Source of the DNA: Pseudomonadota bacterium
GTDB lineage: Bacteria; Pseudomonadota; Gammaproteobacteria; Pseudomonadales; Moraxellaceae
Reading direction: 5' to 3'
DNA length: 33,441 nt
Assembly (NCBI GenBank): GCA_021833365.1
Contig: JAKBFV010000025.1
Location: 1-33,441, forward strand
In this document: positions 11,483 through 20,405 of the stretch, piece by piece
Numbering within the stretch: position 1 is the stretch's first letter
Layout: each line of letters begins with the position of its first letter
Position numbers and translations under genes: made by a program
Notes under the pieces: generated by a model
Told to the model about the DNA's origin: nothing
The model's database searches: none
The model's input: only the letters and a program-made list of their open reading frames with translations

Positions 11483-12742
11483 ATGGACCTCAACGCTTAC
11501 ATGCAGAGCCTCGGCAAGACCGCACGCCAGTGCGCCCGCCCGATGGCGCGCGCCACGACGGCTCAGAAGAATGCCGCCCTGTTCGCCATCGCGCACCGCC
11601 TCGAGCAGGAGCAGGCCGCCATCCTGCAGGCCAATGGCGAAGATCTGCGCGCCGCCGAGGCGCAAAAGCTAGAGGCGGCCCTGCTCGACCGCCTCGCCCT
11701 CAACACCGCACGCTTCGCCGATATGCTCGCCGGCCTGCAGCAGGTCGCTACCCTGCACGACCCCATCGGTGAGATCGAGGGCCTGCAATACCGTCCCTCC
11801 GGCATCCAGCTCGGTCAGATGCGCGTGCCGCTCGGCGTCGTCGGCATCATCTATGAATCACGCCCCAATGTCACCGTCGATGCCGCCGCCTTGTGTCTGA
11901 AGTCGGGCAATGCCGCCATCCTGCGCGGGGGCTCGGAAGCCCTGCGCAGCAATCAGGCGCTCGCTCGCTGCCTGCACCAGGGGCTCGCCGACAGTGGCCT
12001 GCCGGCTGCCGCCGTGCAGGTGCTCGATACCACGGAACGCCAGGCCGTCGACCTTCTGGTGAGCATGCCGGAGTATGTCGATGTCATCGTGCCGCGCGGC
12101 GGCAAGGGCCTGATCGAACGGGTGAGCGCGCACGCACGCGTGCCCGTCATCAAGCATCTCGATGGCATCTGCCACGTCTACGTGCATGCCGACGCCGATC
12201 TCGATATGGCAGAACGCATCGTCGTCAACGCCAAGACGCATCGCTATGGTGTCTGCAACGCCATGGAGACCCTGCTCGTCGATCAGGCGATCGCGGCACA
12301 GGCCCTGCCGCGCCTGCTGCCGGCGCTGCGTGCCCGCGGCGTCGAGCTGCGCGCCTGCGAACGTAGTCGCGCTCTCGATGCGGACCTGCTGGCGGCGAGC
12401 GAAGCGGACTGGTCGACCGAATATCTCGCGCCCATCCTCGCCATCCGTCTCGTCGATGGCCTCGACGCCGCCATGGAGCACATCGATCGTTACGGTTCGC
12501 ATCATACCGATGCCATCATCACGCGCGACCTCGCCTGCGCCCGCCGCTTCCTCAATGAAGTCGACTCGAGCTCGGTCATGGTCAACGCCTCGACGCGCTT
12601 CGCCGATGGCTTCGAATACGGCCTCGGCGCCGAGATCGGCATCTCCACCGACAAGTTCCACGCCCGCGGCCCGGTCGGCCTGCAGGGCCTCACTTCGCTG
12701 AAGTGGATCGTCATCGGCGACGGGCAGATTCGTGGCGGCTGA
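11483..12742 (+). CDS. proA: Gamma-glutamyl phosphate reductase
   Basis: A 419-residue ProA, the usual length. The start is ATG 11483 ([11 protein letters not shown]), with AGGA at 11474-11477. Upstream in-frame ATGs at 11426 and 11477 lack a proper ribosome-binding site. The catalytic cysteine is Cys258 in [11 protein letters not shown]; other conserved blocks are [34 protein letters not shown] and the C-terminal [14 protein letters not shown]. It reduces gamma-glutamyl phosphate with NADPH in proline synthesis. No proB is nearby. It overlaps nadD by 11 bp and heads a long operon of housekeeping and cell-wall genes, an order shared with pseudomonads. Confidence 0.97.
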   Translation: MDLNAYMQSLGKTARQCARPMARATTAQKNAALFAIAHRLEQEQAAILQANGEDLRAAEAQKLEAALLDRLALNTARFADMLAGLQQVATLHDPIGEIEGLQYRPSGIQLGQMRVPLGVVGIIYESRPNVTVDAAALCLKSGNAAILRGGSEALRSNQALARCLHQGLADSGLPAAAVQVLDTTERQAVDLLVSMPEYVDVIVPRGGKGLIERVSAHARVPVIKHLDGICHVYVHADADLDMAERIVVNAKTHRYGVCNAMETLLVDQAIAAQALPRLLPALRARGVELRACERSRALDADLLAASEADWSTEYLAPILAIRLVDGLDAAMEHIDRYGSHHTDAIITRDLACARRFLNEVDSSSVMVNASTRFADGFEYGLGAEIGISTDKFHARGPVGLQGLTSLKWIVIGDGQIRGG

Positions 12743-13373
12743 CAGCCTCGCTGTTCTCGGCGGCTCCTTCGATCCCGTCCACCGCGGCCATCTGGCGCTG
12801 GCCAGCGATCTCCTGCAGCGTCTGCCGCTGCAGGAGTTGCGACTGCTGCCGGCCGCCTGCTCGCCCCTGAAAAGCACCACCACCCCCTTCATCCACCGCC
12901 TGCGCATGCTCGAGCTGGCCTGCGCCGGCCAGGAAGGCCTGCGTGTCGACGGCCGCGAGGGCGAGAGGCCGCCACCTTCCTACAGCATCGATACCTTGCG
13001 TGAACTGCGCCAGGAGCACTCTGGCCCCCTCATCTTCATCCTCGGCGCGGATGTACTGCCGGAACTGCAACACTGGAAGGACGTGGAAGGCCTCCTCGAC
13101 GTCGCCCATCTGCTCATCATCAGCCGACCGGATGAGCAGGCCCGCAGCCTCGACCCGGCCATTGCCGCCTGGCTGCAGCGTCATCGGCAGACGGTGCAGC
13201 AACTCGGCGGGTGCCGGCAGGGAGGTGTCGCCTGGCTGGATACCCCCTGTCTGCCCTTCGCTTCCCGTCATCTGCGCCAGGCCCTGGCGCGCGGCGACCG
13301 TCAGGCGATGGACGGTCTCATGCCCGCCGTCGCCACCTATATACTGGAACACCAGCTCTACAGACAGGAGTGA
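12732..13373 (+). CDS. nadD: Nicotinate-nucleotide adenylyltransferase
   Basis: A 213-residue NadD. The nucleotidyltransferase signature [11 protein letters not shown] lies at residues 10-20, with [10 protein letters not shown], the [11 protein letters not shown] helix and [14 protein letters not shown] following. The usual C-terminal ISSTxIR motif is divergent here (FASRHLR). It adenylates nicotinate mononucleotide in NAD synthesis. The start is GTG at 12732, inside the proA end (11-bp overlap), and is fixed by the conserved AVLGGSF strand just after it. rsfS follows after 10 bp. Confidence 0.95.
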   Translation: MAADSLAVLGGSFDPVHRGHLALASDLLQRLPLQELRLLPAACSPLKSTTTPFIHRLRMLELACAGQEGLRVDGREGERPPPSYSIDTLRELRQEHSGPLIFILGADVLPELQHWKDVEGLLDVAHLLIISRPDEQARSLDPAIAAWLQRHRQTVQQLGGCRQGGVAWLDTPCLPFASRHLRQALARGDRQAMDGLMPAVATYILEHQLYRQE

Positions 13374-13383
13374 GCAAGAACCC

Positions 13384-13743
13384 ATGAGCATGGATCAACA
13401 GGACACCCTCGTCCCCCTCATCGTCGAAGCCCTCGACGACCTCAAAGCCGTTCAGGTGCAGGCCATCGACGTGCGCACACGTACCTCTTTAGCCGATACG
13501 ATGATCATCGCCAGCGGCACCTCGACGCGCCATGTCAAGGCTCTCGCCGATCATGTGCAGGAAAAACTGCGTGCCAGCGGCCACCGTCCGATCGGCGTCG
13601 AGGGTGAACGCGACGCCGAATGGATCCTGGTCGACCTCGGCAGCGCCATCGTCCATATCATGCTGCCGGCGACGCGCACTTTCTATGATCTCGAACGCCT
13701 CTGGGGTGAAAGCAGTGCGCGCGCAGCGCAGGCGCAGAGCTGA
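13384..13743 (+). CDS. rsfS: Ribosomal silencing factor RsfS
   Basis: A 119-residue member of the RsfS/Iojap family. Typical blocks are LVPLIVEALDDLKA, DTMIIASGTSTRHVKALADHV, GVEGERDAEWILVDLGSAIVHIM and FYDLERLWG. RsfS binds L14 of the large ribosomal subunit and blocks subunit joining under starvation. The start is ATG 13384; AGGAG is at 13366-13370, a fairly long spacing, and ATG 13390 is an alternative. It lies between nadD and rlmH, the standard order. Confidence 0.96.
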   Translation: MSMDQQDTLVPLIVEALDDLKAVQVQAIDVRTRTSLADTMIIASGTSTRHVKALADHVQEKLRASGHRPIGVEGERDAEWILVDLGSAIVHIMLPATRTFYDLERLWGESSARAAQAQS

Positions 13744-13767
13744 GGCACGCACCGCGAGGCATCACGC

Positions 13768-14235
13768 ATGAAGATCCGCCTGCTCGCCATCGGCCAGGGT
13801 ATGCCGGCGTGGGTGCGGCAAGGCTATGAGGAATACGCTAAACGCCTCGGCCGTGACCTGCGCCTCGAACTGGTAGAGATCGCTGCCGGCCATCGCGGCA
13901 AGTCGGCGGATCTGCAACGCACCTTGCGCGAGGAAGGACAGGCTCTGCTGACGGCGCGACGTGCGCAAGAGCATCTCGTCGCCCTGGCCATCGAAGGCCA
14001 GGCCTGGAGTACGCCCGATCTGGCGCAGCAGCTGCGTCTCTGGCAGGGTCTTGGGCGCGACGTCTGTCTGGTCGTCGGTGGCCCCGACGGGCTGAGTGAT
14101 GCGGTTTTGCACGCCGCCGGACAGCACTGGTCGTTGTCAGCCTTGACCCTGCCGCATCCGCTGGTGCGGGTCATCGTCGCCGAACAGATCTATCGCGCCT
14201 GGACCCTGCTGCACGGCCACCCCTATCACCGCTGA
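13768..14235 (+). CDS. rlmH: 23S rRNA pseudouridine-1915 N3-methyltransferase
   Basis: A 155-residue SPOUT methyltransferase, the same length as E. coli RlmH. The SAM-binding knot is visible as CLVVGGPDGLSDAVL (about 110-124), with ALTLPHPLVRVIVAEQIYRA and the exact C-terminal HPYHR that closes the active site. It methylates pseudouridine 1915 of 23S rRNA helix 69. It sits 24 bp after rsfS and 49 bp before mrdA. A small hairpin (AAGCGC-TGC-GCGCTT, 14237-14251) lies in that gap but has no T tract. Confidence 0.97.
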   Translation: MKIRLLAIGQGMPAWVRQGYEEYAKRLGRDLRLELVEIAAGHRGKSADLQRTLREEGQALLTARRAQEHLVALAIEGQAWSTPDLAQQLRLWQGLGRDVCLVVGGPDGLSDAVLHAAGQHWSLSALTLPHPLVRVIVAEQIYRAWTLLHGHPYHR

Positions 14236-14284
14236 CAAGCGCTGCGCGCTTCGCTACCATGGCGCTTTTGGCGAATGACACGGC

Positions 14285-16168
14285 ATGAGTAAGCCCATCA
14301 ACATCAAGGACAATCCGCAGGAACAGGCCCTCTTTCGGCGGCGCTCGGTGGCGACCGCCGTCCTCGTCCTCATCGCCCTGCTCGCCCTGTTGACGCGCTA
14401 CTTCATCCTGCAGATCCGCGACTACGCCCTCTACCACACCCTGTCCGAAAACAATCGCGTCCATCTCGAACCCCTGCCACCGCCGCGCGGCATCATCTAC
14501 GATCGCAACGGCGTCATCCTCGCCGACAATCAGCCGACCTACACCCTGACTCTGCGCCGCGATAGCGATGAGGATCTGGACAAGACGCTGAATCGCCTGC
14601 AAGGACTTCTGCACCTCAGTGCGGCCGACCTCGCCAGAATCCGCGAGAAAGCGCAGACCCTGCATCGATTCGAGGATCTGCCGGTGAAGTTGCGCCTCAC
14701 CGACGGCGATATCGCGCGCGTCAGCGAAGAAAAATATCTGCTGCCCGGCGCTCATATCAGCGTCGAGCTGGCGCGCCACTATCCTTATGGACCGCTGTTC
14801 TCGCACGTGCTCGGCTACGTCTCGCGCATCAGCGCCAGCGAGCAGGACAAGCTCGATCCTGAGCTCTACGCCGGCACCCTGCTGATCGGTAAATCCGGGC
14901 TGGAAAAATACTATGAGACCCTGCTGCATGGTCGCCCCGGCTACCAGCACATCGAGACCAATGCGCACGGCCGCCTCATCCGCGTCCTCGCACGCACACC
15001 GCCGGTGCGCGGTGATGATCTGACCCTGCATCTCGACTACGAGCTGCAGAAGATCGCCTACGATGGCCTCGGTGCCCATCGCGGCGCCGTCGTCGCCATC
15101 GACCCGCAGACCGGTGGCGTCCTCGCCTTCGTCAGCACGCCGGGCTTCGACCCCAATCCCTTCGTCGGCGGCATCCCCTACAAGCTCTATCAGGCCCTAC
15201 GCGACGATCCCGACCAACCGCTCTACAACCGCGCCCTGCAGGGCGTCTATCCGGCCGGCTCGACGATCAAACCGATCGAAGGCCTCGGCGCCGCCGAGCT
15301 CGGGGTCATCGACTGGAACTGGAAGATCCAGGATCCCGGCTACTACCACCTGCCCGGCGACTCGCACATCTTCCATGACTGGAAAAAGGGCGGACACGGC
15401 GTCGTCGACCTGTTCCTGGCCATCGAGCAGTCCTGCGACACCTTCTTCTATCAGGTCGGCGCCCGCCTCGGCATCGATCGCTTCCACGACTGGATGGCGC
15501 AGTTCGGCTTTGGCCGCCGCACCGGCATCGATCTGGTCAATGAAAAGACCGGCATCCTGCCGTCGACCGCCTGGAAGCGCCGCGTCCTGCACCAACCCTG
15601 GTACCCCGGCGAGATGCTTTCGGTCGCCATCGGGCAGGGCTATTTCACCGTCACCCCCCTGCAGCTGGCCCTGGCCACCGCCATGGTCGCCAACGGCGGC
15701 AAGATCCTGCGCCCGCATCTGCTGCGCACCGCCAGTGGCGCCATCGCCTATGATCCGGGCAATCACCCGGTCGGACAGATCGCCGTGCATGACCCGAAGA
15801 ACTGGCAGGGCGTGCGCACCGCCATGGCCGCCGTGGTCAGCGGACCGCACGGCACCGCCACCGGCATCGGCCGCACACTCAAGGGCTATACCATCGCCGG
15901 CAAGACCGGAACGGCGCAGGTACGCGGCCTCAATGGCCAAAAATACAACGCCGCCGAGACCCCGGAGCGCTTCCGTGATCACGCCTGGTTCGTCGCCTAC
16001 GCTCCGGTCGAGCAGGCGCGCATCGCCGTCGCCGTGCTCGTCGAGAATGGCCAGCATGGTGGCAGCGCCGCCGCTCCGATCGCGCGCGCCATGTTCGACT
16101 ACTGGCTGCTCGGCATTCGCCCCGCCCCCGTCATGCCCACCCCGCCACCGCTCGCCCAAGGACACTAA
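14285..16168 (+). CDS. mrdA: Penicillin-binding protein 2, elongation transpeptidase
   Basis: A 627-residue class B PBP. One N-terminal membrane anchor lies at about residues 20-42, then the dimerisation/pedestal domain (PPPRGIIYDRNGVILADN), then the transpeptidase. Active-site motifs are STIKP with Ser326, SCD with Ser383, and KTGTAQ with Lys540. It crosslinks peptidoglycan in the periplasm during side-wall growth as a partner of RodA. Only two bases separate its stop from the rodA ATG. The C-terminus ends in a short Pro-rich tail. Confidence 0.97.
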   Translation: MSKPINIKDNPQEQALFRRRSVATAVLVLIALLALLTRYFILQIRDYALYHTLSENNRVHLEPLPPPRGIIYDRNGVILADNQPTYTLTLRRDSDEDLDKTLNRLQGLLHLSAADLARIREKAQTLHRFEDLPVKLRLTDGDIARVSEEKYLLPGAHISVELARHYPYGPLFSHVLGYVSRISASEQDKLDPELYAGTLLIGKSGLEKYYETLLHGRPGYQHIETNAHGRLIRVLARTPPVRGDDLTLHLDYELQKIAYDGLGAHRGAVVAIDPQTGGVLAFVSTPGFDPNPFVGGIPYKLYQALRDDPDQPLYNRALQGVYPAGSTIKPIEGLGAAELGVIDWNWKIQDPGYYHLPGDSHIFHDWKKGGHGVVDLFLAIEQSCDTFFYQVGARLGIDRFHDWMAQFGFGRRTGIDLVNEKTGILPSTAWKRRVLHQPWYPGEMLSVAIGQGYFTVTPLQLALATAMVANGGKILRPHLLRTASGAIAYDPGNHPVGQIAVHDPKNWQGVRTAMAAVVSGPHGTATGIGRTLKGYTIAGKTGTAQVRGLNGQKYNAAETPERFRDHAWFVAYAPVEQARIAVAVLVENGQHGGSAAAPIARAMFDYWLLGIRPAPVMPTPPPLAQGH

Positions 16169-16170
16169 GC

Positions 16171-17319
16171 ATGGCTCCGCAAGAACGCTTTCTCCGGCAT
16201 GCACCGCGTGATGGCCGCGAATTCCGTCAACGGCGCTCGCTCTGGCTCTGGCTGAAACTCGATCCTGTGCTCTTTCTTCTGCTCGCCGTGCTCGCTGTGC
16301 TCGGCCTGTTCGAGGTCTACTCGGCGACCGACCGCGATCTCGGCATGCTCATCAAGCAGGGCGGCTCCTTCCTCATCGGCTTCACCCTGCTGCTCGTCCT
16401 CGCCCAGATCCCACCGCGCATCTATCGTCTGTGGTCGCCCTGGTTCTATGCCCTGGGCACCTTGCTCCTGCTCGCCGTCGCCGTCGTCGGTCAGGTGCGC
16501 CTCGGCGCTCGCCGCTGGCTGCACATCCCGGGGGTGACCAGCATCCAGCCGTCGGAGTTCATGAAGCTCGCCATGCCGATGATGCTCGCCTGGTACCTGT
16601 CGGCGCGACCGCTGCCGCCGCGCCTGCTGCCCTTCATCCTCAGCCTGCTCCTGCTCATCGTGCCGGCGGCGCTGATCGCGCATCAACCCGATCTCGGCAC
16701 CGCCATCCTGGTCTTCAGCGCCGGCTTTTTCTGTCTCTTTCTCGCTGGCCTGTCGTGGTGGATCCTCGGTGGTGGCCTGGCCGCCTCGGTGCCGGCGGCC
16801 TGGCTGGCATGGAAATTTCTCCTGCATGACTATCAGCGCCAGCGCATCATCACCCTCTTCTCACCCGAGTCCGATCCTCTCGGTAATGGCTGGAACATCA
16901 TCCAGTCGAAGACCGCCATCGGATCCGGTGGCCTGCTCGGTAAAGGCTGGCTGCATGGCACGCAATCGCACCTCGACTTTCTCCCGGAAGGACACACCGA
17001 CTTCGTCATCGCCGCCTTCAGCGAGGAGTTCGGCTTCATCGGTGTCGTCGTCCTCTTGCTCCTATACGCACTGCTCATCGCTCGCTGCCTGCAGATCGCC
17101 AATGCCACCCAGGATGGCTATGGCCGCCTCCTCGCCGGCTCTATCACCCTGTCCTTCTTCGTCTACGTCTTCGTCAACATGGGCATGGTCAGCGGCATCC
17201 TGCCCGTCGTCGGCGTACCTCTGCCCTTCATCAGCTACGGTGGCACCGCCGTGGTCACCCTGCTCGCCGGCTTTGGCATGCTGATGTCGATCCACAGCCA
17301 TAAAAAACTTCTCGGATGA
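16171..17319 (+). CDS. rodA: Rod-shape SEDS glycosyltransferase RodA
   Basis: A 382-residue SEDS protein with about ten membrane segments. Diagnostic motifs include GARRWLHIPGVTSIQPSEF, HQPDLGTAIL, LDFLPEGHTDFVIAAFSEEFG (holding the essential SEDS aspartate) and GVPLPFISYGGT. It polymerises lipid II into glycan strands in the elongasome with PBP2. The N-terminus has a basic cytoplasmic stretch of about 25 residues before the first membrane helix. mltB follows after 7 bp, so mrdA-rodA-mltB is one transcription unit. Confidence 0.97.
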   Translation: MAPQERFLRHAPRDGREFRQRRSLWLWLKLDPVLFLLLAVLAVLGLFEVYSATDRDLGMLIKQGGSFLIGFTLLLVLAQIPPRIYRLWSPWFYALGTLLLLAVAVVGQVRLGARRWLHIPGVTSIQPSEFMKLAMPMMLAWYLSARPLPPRLLPFILSLLLLIVPAALIAHQPDLGTAILVFSAGFFCLFLAGLSWWILGGGLAASVPAAWLAWKFLLHDYQRQRIITLFSPESDPLGNGWNIIQSKTAIGSGGLLGKGWLHGTQSHLDFLPEGHTDFVIAAFSEEFGFIGVVVLLLLYALLIARCLQIANATQDGYGRLLAGSITLSFFVYVFVNMGMVSGILPVVGVPLPFISYGGTAVVTLLAGFGMLMSIHSHKKLLG

Positions 17320-17326
17320 GACCCAC

Positions 17327-18316
17327 ATGCTCAAACACCTGCTGTGCACCCTGCTCAGTCTGACCTGCCACCACCCCGCCCAGGCGCAGGAGCATCAGCC
17401 TTTCACCGCTTACCAGGAAGTGCAGGCCTTGATCGCGCAGAGCGCCGCGCAAGGACTCTACGATCAGCCCACCCTGACCGCCCTGTTCGCCCAGGCGCAT
17501 CATCTCGATGGCGTGCTCGCCGCCATGCAGCATCCGGCCGAAGCCCTGACCTGGGCTGACTATGGACCGCGCTTTCTCGATGCTGATCGCGTCGCCGCCG
17601 GCGTCGCTTTCTGGCAGGCGCACGCCGCCACTTTGCGCCGGGCGGAAAAGGCCTATGGTGTACCGGCTGCCGTCATCGTCGCCATCCTCGGCGTCGAGAC
17701 ACGCTACGGCCAGCGCACCGGTCAGTACAAGGTCTTCGATGCGCTCAGCACCCTGGCCTTCGACGCACCGCACCGGACGCGTTACTTCCGCCAGGAACTG
17801 CTGCACTTCCTGACCCTGTGCCAGCAACAGAAGCTGGATCCGGCCAGCCTCACCGGGTCCTACGCTGGCGCCATGGGCTATCCGCAGTTCATGCCTTCGG
17901 CCTGGTTGAGCCTGGCGGTGGACTTCGATGGCGACGGTCGCATCGATCTGCTCCACGATGCCGATGATGCCATCGGTTCCATCGCCCATTATCTGCAGGT
18001 CAAAGGCTGGCGGCCGGGGCCGGTGATCGATCGCGCCGACATCACCGGTCAGGACTACGACGCCCATCCCGACACCAACCTGGAGACGAGCACGACGATC
18101 GGCGCCCTGCGCGCTACCGGCCTGCAGCCGCAGGTGGCGGTGCCGGACACCACCCCGGTCGGCGTCGTACGCCTGCAGGGACAGGCCGGGCGCGAGTTCT
18201 GGCTGGCCTATGAAAACTTCTACGTCATCACCCGCTACAATCACAGCGCCCTCTACGCCATGGCGGTCTGGCAACTCAGCCAGAAACTGACGGCGGCGCT
18301 GCCGAGCACGCCCTGA
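17327..18316 (+). CDS. mltB: Membrane-bound-type lytic transglycosylase B
   Basis: A 329-residue MltB-family enzyme. The N-terminal signal ends near AQAQE (about 20-22); the cysteines near it do not form a good lipobox, so a soluble periplasmic form is likelier. The catalytic glutamate is Glu124 in ILGVETRYG, followed by FDALSTLAFDAPHR, GSYAGAMGYPQFMPSAW and YNHSALYAMAVWQL. It cleaves glycan strands to 1,6-anhydro ends, complementing RodA/PBP2 synthesis. In pseudomonads rlpA and dacC follow; here the operon ends and a pirin gene comes next. Confidence 0.95.
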   Translation: MLKHLLCTLLSLTCHHPAQAQEHQPFTAYQEVQALIAQSAAQGLYDQPTLTALFAQAHHLDGVLAAMQHPAEALTWADYGPRFLDADRVAAGVAFWQAHAATLRRAEKAYGVPAAVIVAILGVETRYGQRTGQYKVFDALSTLAFDAPHRTRYFRQELLHFLTLCQQQKLDPASLTGSYAGAMGYPQFMPSAWLSLAVDFDGDGRIDLLHDADDAIGSIAHYLQVKGWRPGPVIDRADITGQDYDAHPDTNLETSTTIGALRATGLQPQVAVPDTTPVGVVRLQGQAGREFWLAYENFYVITRYNHSALYAMAVWQLSQKLTAALPSTP

Positions 18317-18341
18317 ATCGCTCTTCCATGCGCCGGCGACA

Positions 18342-18373
18342 GCCCCCTGAGCAGGCGTTTGCCGCCAGGGGGC
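18342..18373. terminator. GC-rich hairpin after mltB
   Basis: Arms GCCCCCTG (18342-18349) and CAGGGGGC (18366-18373) pair perfectly around a 16-base loop that can itself form a GGC/GCC pair. It begins 25 bases after the mltB stop. No T tract follows, so it may work as a 3'-end stabiliser or a Rho-assisted terminator rather than a classic intrinsic one. Confidence 0.5.
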
Positions 18374-18469
18374 GCTGCACTGAGCGTATACTGCCCCTGT
18401 CTTCACCGCAGCGGGCATGGCCCCTTCGTCTGAACACGCTGCCTTACCCTGCCCTATGGAGCACCCGCC

Positions 18470-19333
18470 ATGAAACAGCTCGACTTCATCCAGCGTAGCC
18501 AGGGCCGCCACTGGGTCGGCGATGGTTTTCCGGTGCAGAGCATCTTCTCCTACCGCGATATCGCCGCTGCCATGTCGCCTTTTCTGCTGCTCGATTATGC
18601 ATCGCCAACGTATTTTCCGCCGACGCAGCGCAAACTCGGCGTCGGACCGCATCCGCATCGCGGCTTCGAGACCGTCACCCTGGTCTATGCCGGCGGGGTC
18701 AGCCATCGCGACTCCCAGGGCGGTGGTGGCAGCATCGCTGCCGGTGATGTGCAGTGGATGACAGCGGCGGCAGGCCTGCTGCATGAGGAATATCACAGTC
18801 GCGACTACGCCGCCGTCGGTGGACCTTTCGAGATGATCCAGCTCTGGGTCAATCTGCCTGCCCGCGACAAGATGACGACACCGGCCTATCAGAGCATCAG
18901 CGCCGATCGCATTCCCCTGTTCTCCTGGCCACAGCAGGCTGGGGTGGCACGCATCATCGCCGGTGAACTCGCCGGCCTGCGCGGTCCGGCGCAGACACAC
19001 ACACCGATGAATGTCTGGGATCTGCGCCTGCGCGGTGGCCAGCACTTCGACATCGCCCTCAAGGACGGCGACACGGCTGCCCTCTTCGTTCTCAGCGGCG
19101 CGATCCATCTGCAGGGGCAGAGCGTTCAAGCCAGTGAACTGGCGGTGCTGCAGCGCAGCGGCGACCACCTGAGCTTCGACACCGAGGATGAGGTACGCGC
19201 CCTGCTGCTCAGCGGTACACCGATCGCCGAACCCATCGCTGCGCACGGCCCTTTCGTCATGAATACGGCTGCCGAAATCGAGCAGGCGATCAGCGATTAC
19301 CAGCACGGTCTTTTCGGCCAACTCCCGGCCTGA
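18470..19333 (+). CDS. Pirin family protein
   Basis: A 287-residue bicupin. The N-terminal cupin keeps the pirin metal ligands: His61 and His63 in GPHPHRGFET, His105 and Glu107 in AAGLLHEEYH. The C-terminal cupin is present (LSGAIHLQG, LLLSGTPIAEPI). Bacterial pirins such as YhhW show quercetin 2,3-dioxygenase activity and others act as redox-sensing partners; which applies here is unknown. A possible -10 TATACT sits at 18387-18392 without a convincing -35. It is flanked by hairpins on both sides, so it is probably a single-gene unit. Confidence 0.92.
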   Translation: MKQLDFIQRSQGRHWVGDGFPVQSIFSYRDIAAAMSPFLLLDYASPTYFPPTQRKLGVGPHPHRGFETVTLVYAGGVSHRDSQGGGGSIAAGDVQWMTAAAGLLHEEYHSRDYAAVGGPFEMIQLWVNLPARDKMTTPAYQSISADRIPLFSWPQQAGVARIIAGELAGLRGPAQTHTPMNVWDLRLRGGQHFDIALKDGDTAALFVLSGAIHLQGQSVQASELAVLQRSGDHLSFDTEDEVRALLLSGTPIAEPIAAHGPFVMNTAAEIEQAISDYQHGLFGQLPA

Positions 19334-19339
19334 GTGATC

Positions 19340-19360
19340 CGCCGGCAAGGCCTGCCGGCG
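19340..19360. terminator. Compact GC hairpin after the pirin gene
   Basis: Arms CGCCGGCA and TGCCGGCG with a five-base loop, beginning seven bases after the pirin stop. It is strong and compact but followed by mixed sequence, not T residues. Terminator function is inferred from position. Confidence 0.5.
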
Positions 19361-19391
19361 ACATCAGCGCCCGCGGCCAGCACGCCAAAAC

Positions 19392-19434
19392 TTGATCTGC
19401 GTCAATTTCCATTTTCAGTGCACAACTGTACCAT
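19392..19434 (+). promoter_or_regulatory. ANR/FNR-type box and promoter of the diiron-like/monooxygenase pair
   Basis: TTGAT-CTGC-GTCAA at 19392-19405 fits the ANR/FNR consensus TTGAT-N4-RTCAA exactly. Directly after it are TTTCCA (19406-19411) and TACCAT (19429-19434), 17 bp apart. With a start near 19440-19441 the box centre falls about 41.5 bp upstream, the classic class II activator position. The gene start is 60 bases further on. Anaerobic or microaerobic control is inferred. Confidence 0.6.
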
Positions 19435-19499
19435 CGAAAAATGGCACATAAGAAAATGTCGGCCATCAATCCTGATCTATCCGTCGCAGGAGTCTGAGC

Positions 19500-20378
19500 G
19501 TGAACGCATCCATCCAGCCTATTCGCCGCAATTTGAAATTTGTTCTTCCCGAGGAGCAGGTGCTGACCTGGAATCCCGAGGGACTGCATGTCACACAGTT
19601 CTTCAACACCCTGTCGATTTTCTTCCCCGCCGGTGAGCGCTTCTTCATCCAGAGCGTGCGCAACTTTCGCGCCCGCCTCACCGATGCGACCTTGAATGAG
19701 CAGATCTCCGCCTTCATCGGCCAAGAAGGCTTTCACACGCGTGAGCATGAGGCCTATAACGCCGCCTTGAAGAAGGCCGGCATGCCCATCGATACCTTGG
19801 ACAAGATCGTCGTCGAGCTGCTACAGGCGGTCCAAAAGACGCCCGACGCTTTCCAGCTGGCGGCGACGGTGGCGCTCGAACACCTCACCGCCGTCCTCGG
19901 CGACATGCTGCTCAGCAACGACTTTCTCCTGAAAGATGCCGAGGCTCACTACGCCGCCATCTGGAACTGGCACGCTCTCGAAGAAACCGAACACAAGGCC
20001 GTCTGCTTCGACGCCTACACCCAGGTCGTCGGTGACGGTGTCGCCGCCTACAGCCTGCGCGTCACCGCCTTCGTCATCGCCAATGCGCTCTTCTGGAGCC
20101 TCTTTCTGCCCTTCTATGTGGCCATGCTGCGGCGCAGCGGCGGCCTCTTTCAGCTCAAGGGCTGGCGCCGCCTTGGCCAGCTGCTCGTCGGTCGCCCCGG
20201 CGTCATGCGCCGTGTCCTCCCCGACTGGCTGGACTTCTTCCGCCCCGGCTTTCATCCCTGGATGCATGACAACCAGGGCTTTTTGCAGCAGGCCGAGGCT
20301 CTGGTCGCGCAAGTATCGGGGTTTCAGCCGGGCGCAGACGTCGCCATCGCCATCCCGCGCAAGCGCAAGACGCGCTGA
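19500..20378 (+). CDS. PF10118-like putative metal-dependent hydrolase (diiron-type helices)
   Basis: A 292-residue protein resembling the 'predicted metal-dependent hydrolase' family PF10118. Carboxylate/histidine pairs on predicted helices suggest a ferritin-like dimetal site: Glu46 (GERFF), Glu76 and His79 (GQEGFHTREH), Glu127-His128, and Glu161/Glu162 with His165 (HALEETEH). A hydrophobic segment at about 186-210 could be a membrane anchor. The start is GTG 19500, with AGGAG at 19488-19492. The flavin monooxygenase gene follows after 27 bp, so they probably act together on a hydrophobic substrate. The catalysed reaction is unknown and the hydrolase label is inherited from the family name. 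Confidence 0.8.
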   Translation: MNASIQPIRRNLKFVLPEEQVLTWNPEGLHVTQFFNTLSIFFPAGERFFIQSVRNFRARLTDATLNEQISAFIGQEGFHTREHEAYNAALKKAGMPIDTLDKIVVELLQAVQKTPDAFQLAATVALEHLTAVLGDMLLSNDFLLKDAEAHYAAIWNWHALEETEHKAVCFDAYTQVVGDGVAAYSLRVTAFVIANALFWSLFLPFYVAMLRRSGGLFQLKGWRRLGQLLVGRPGVMRRVLPDWLDFFRPGFHPWMHDNQGFLQQAEALVAQVSGFQPGADVAIAIPRKRKTR

Positions 20379-20405
20379 GCGCCACGCCACTTTGAGGACA
20401 TCGTC

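Noticed and set aside
14237-14251. AAGCGC-TGC-GCGCTT hairpin between rlmH and mrdA as a terminator
   Set aside because: Short stem, no T tract, and the 49-bp gap fits a continuous operon.
18359-18392. A pirin promoter using TTGCCG (18359) and TATACT (18387)
   Set aside because: The spacer is 22 bp and the -35 lies within the hairpin; only the -10 is reasonable.
17255-19348. A 697-codon minus-strand frame over mltB and the pirin gene
   Set aside because: It spans two clear plus-strand genes and their gap with no family resemblance; a composition artefact.
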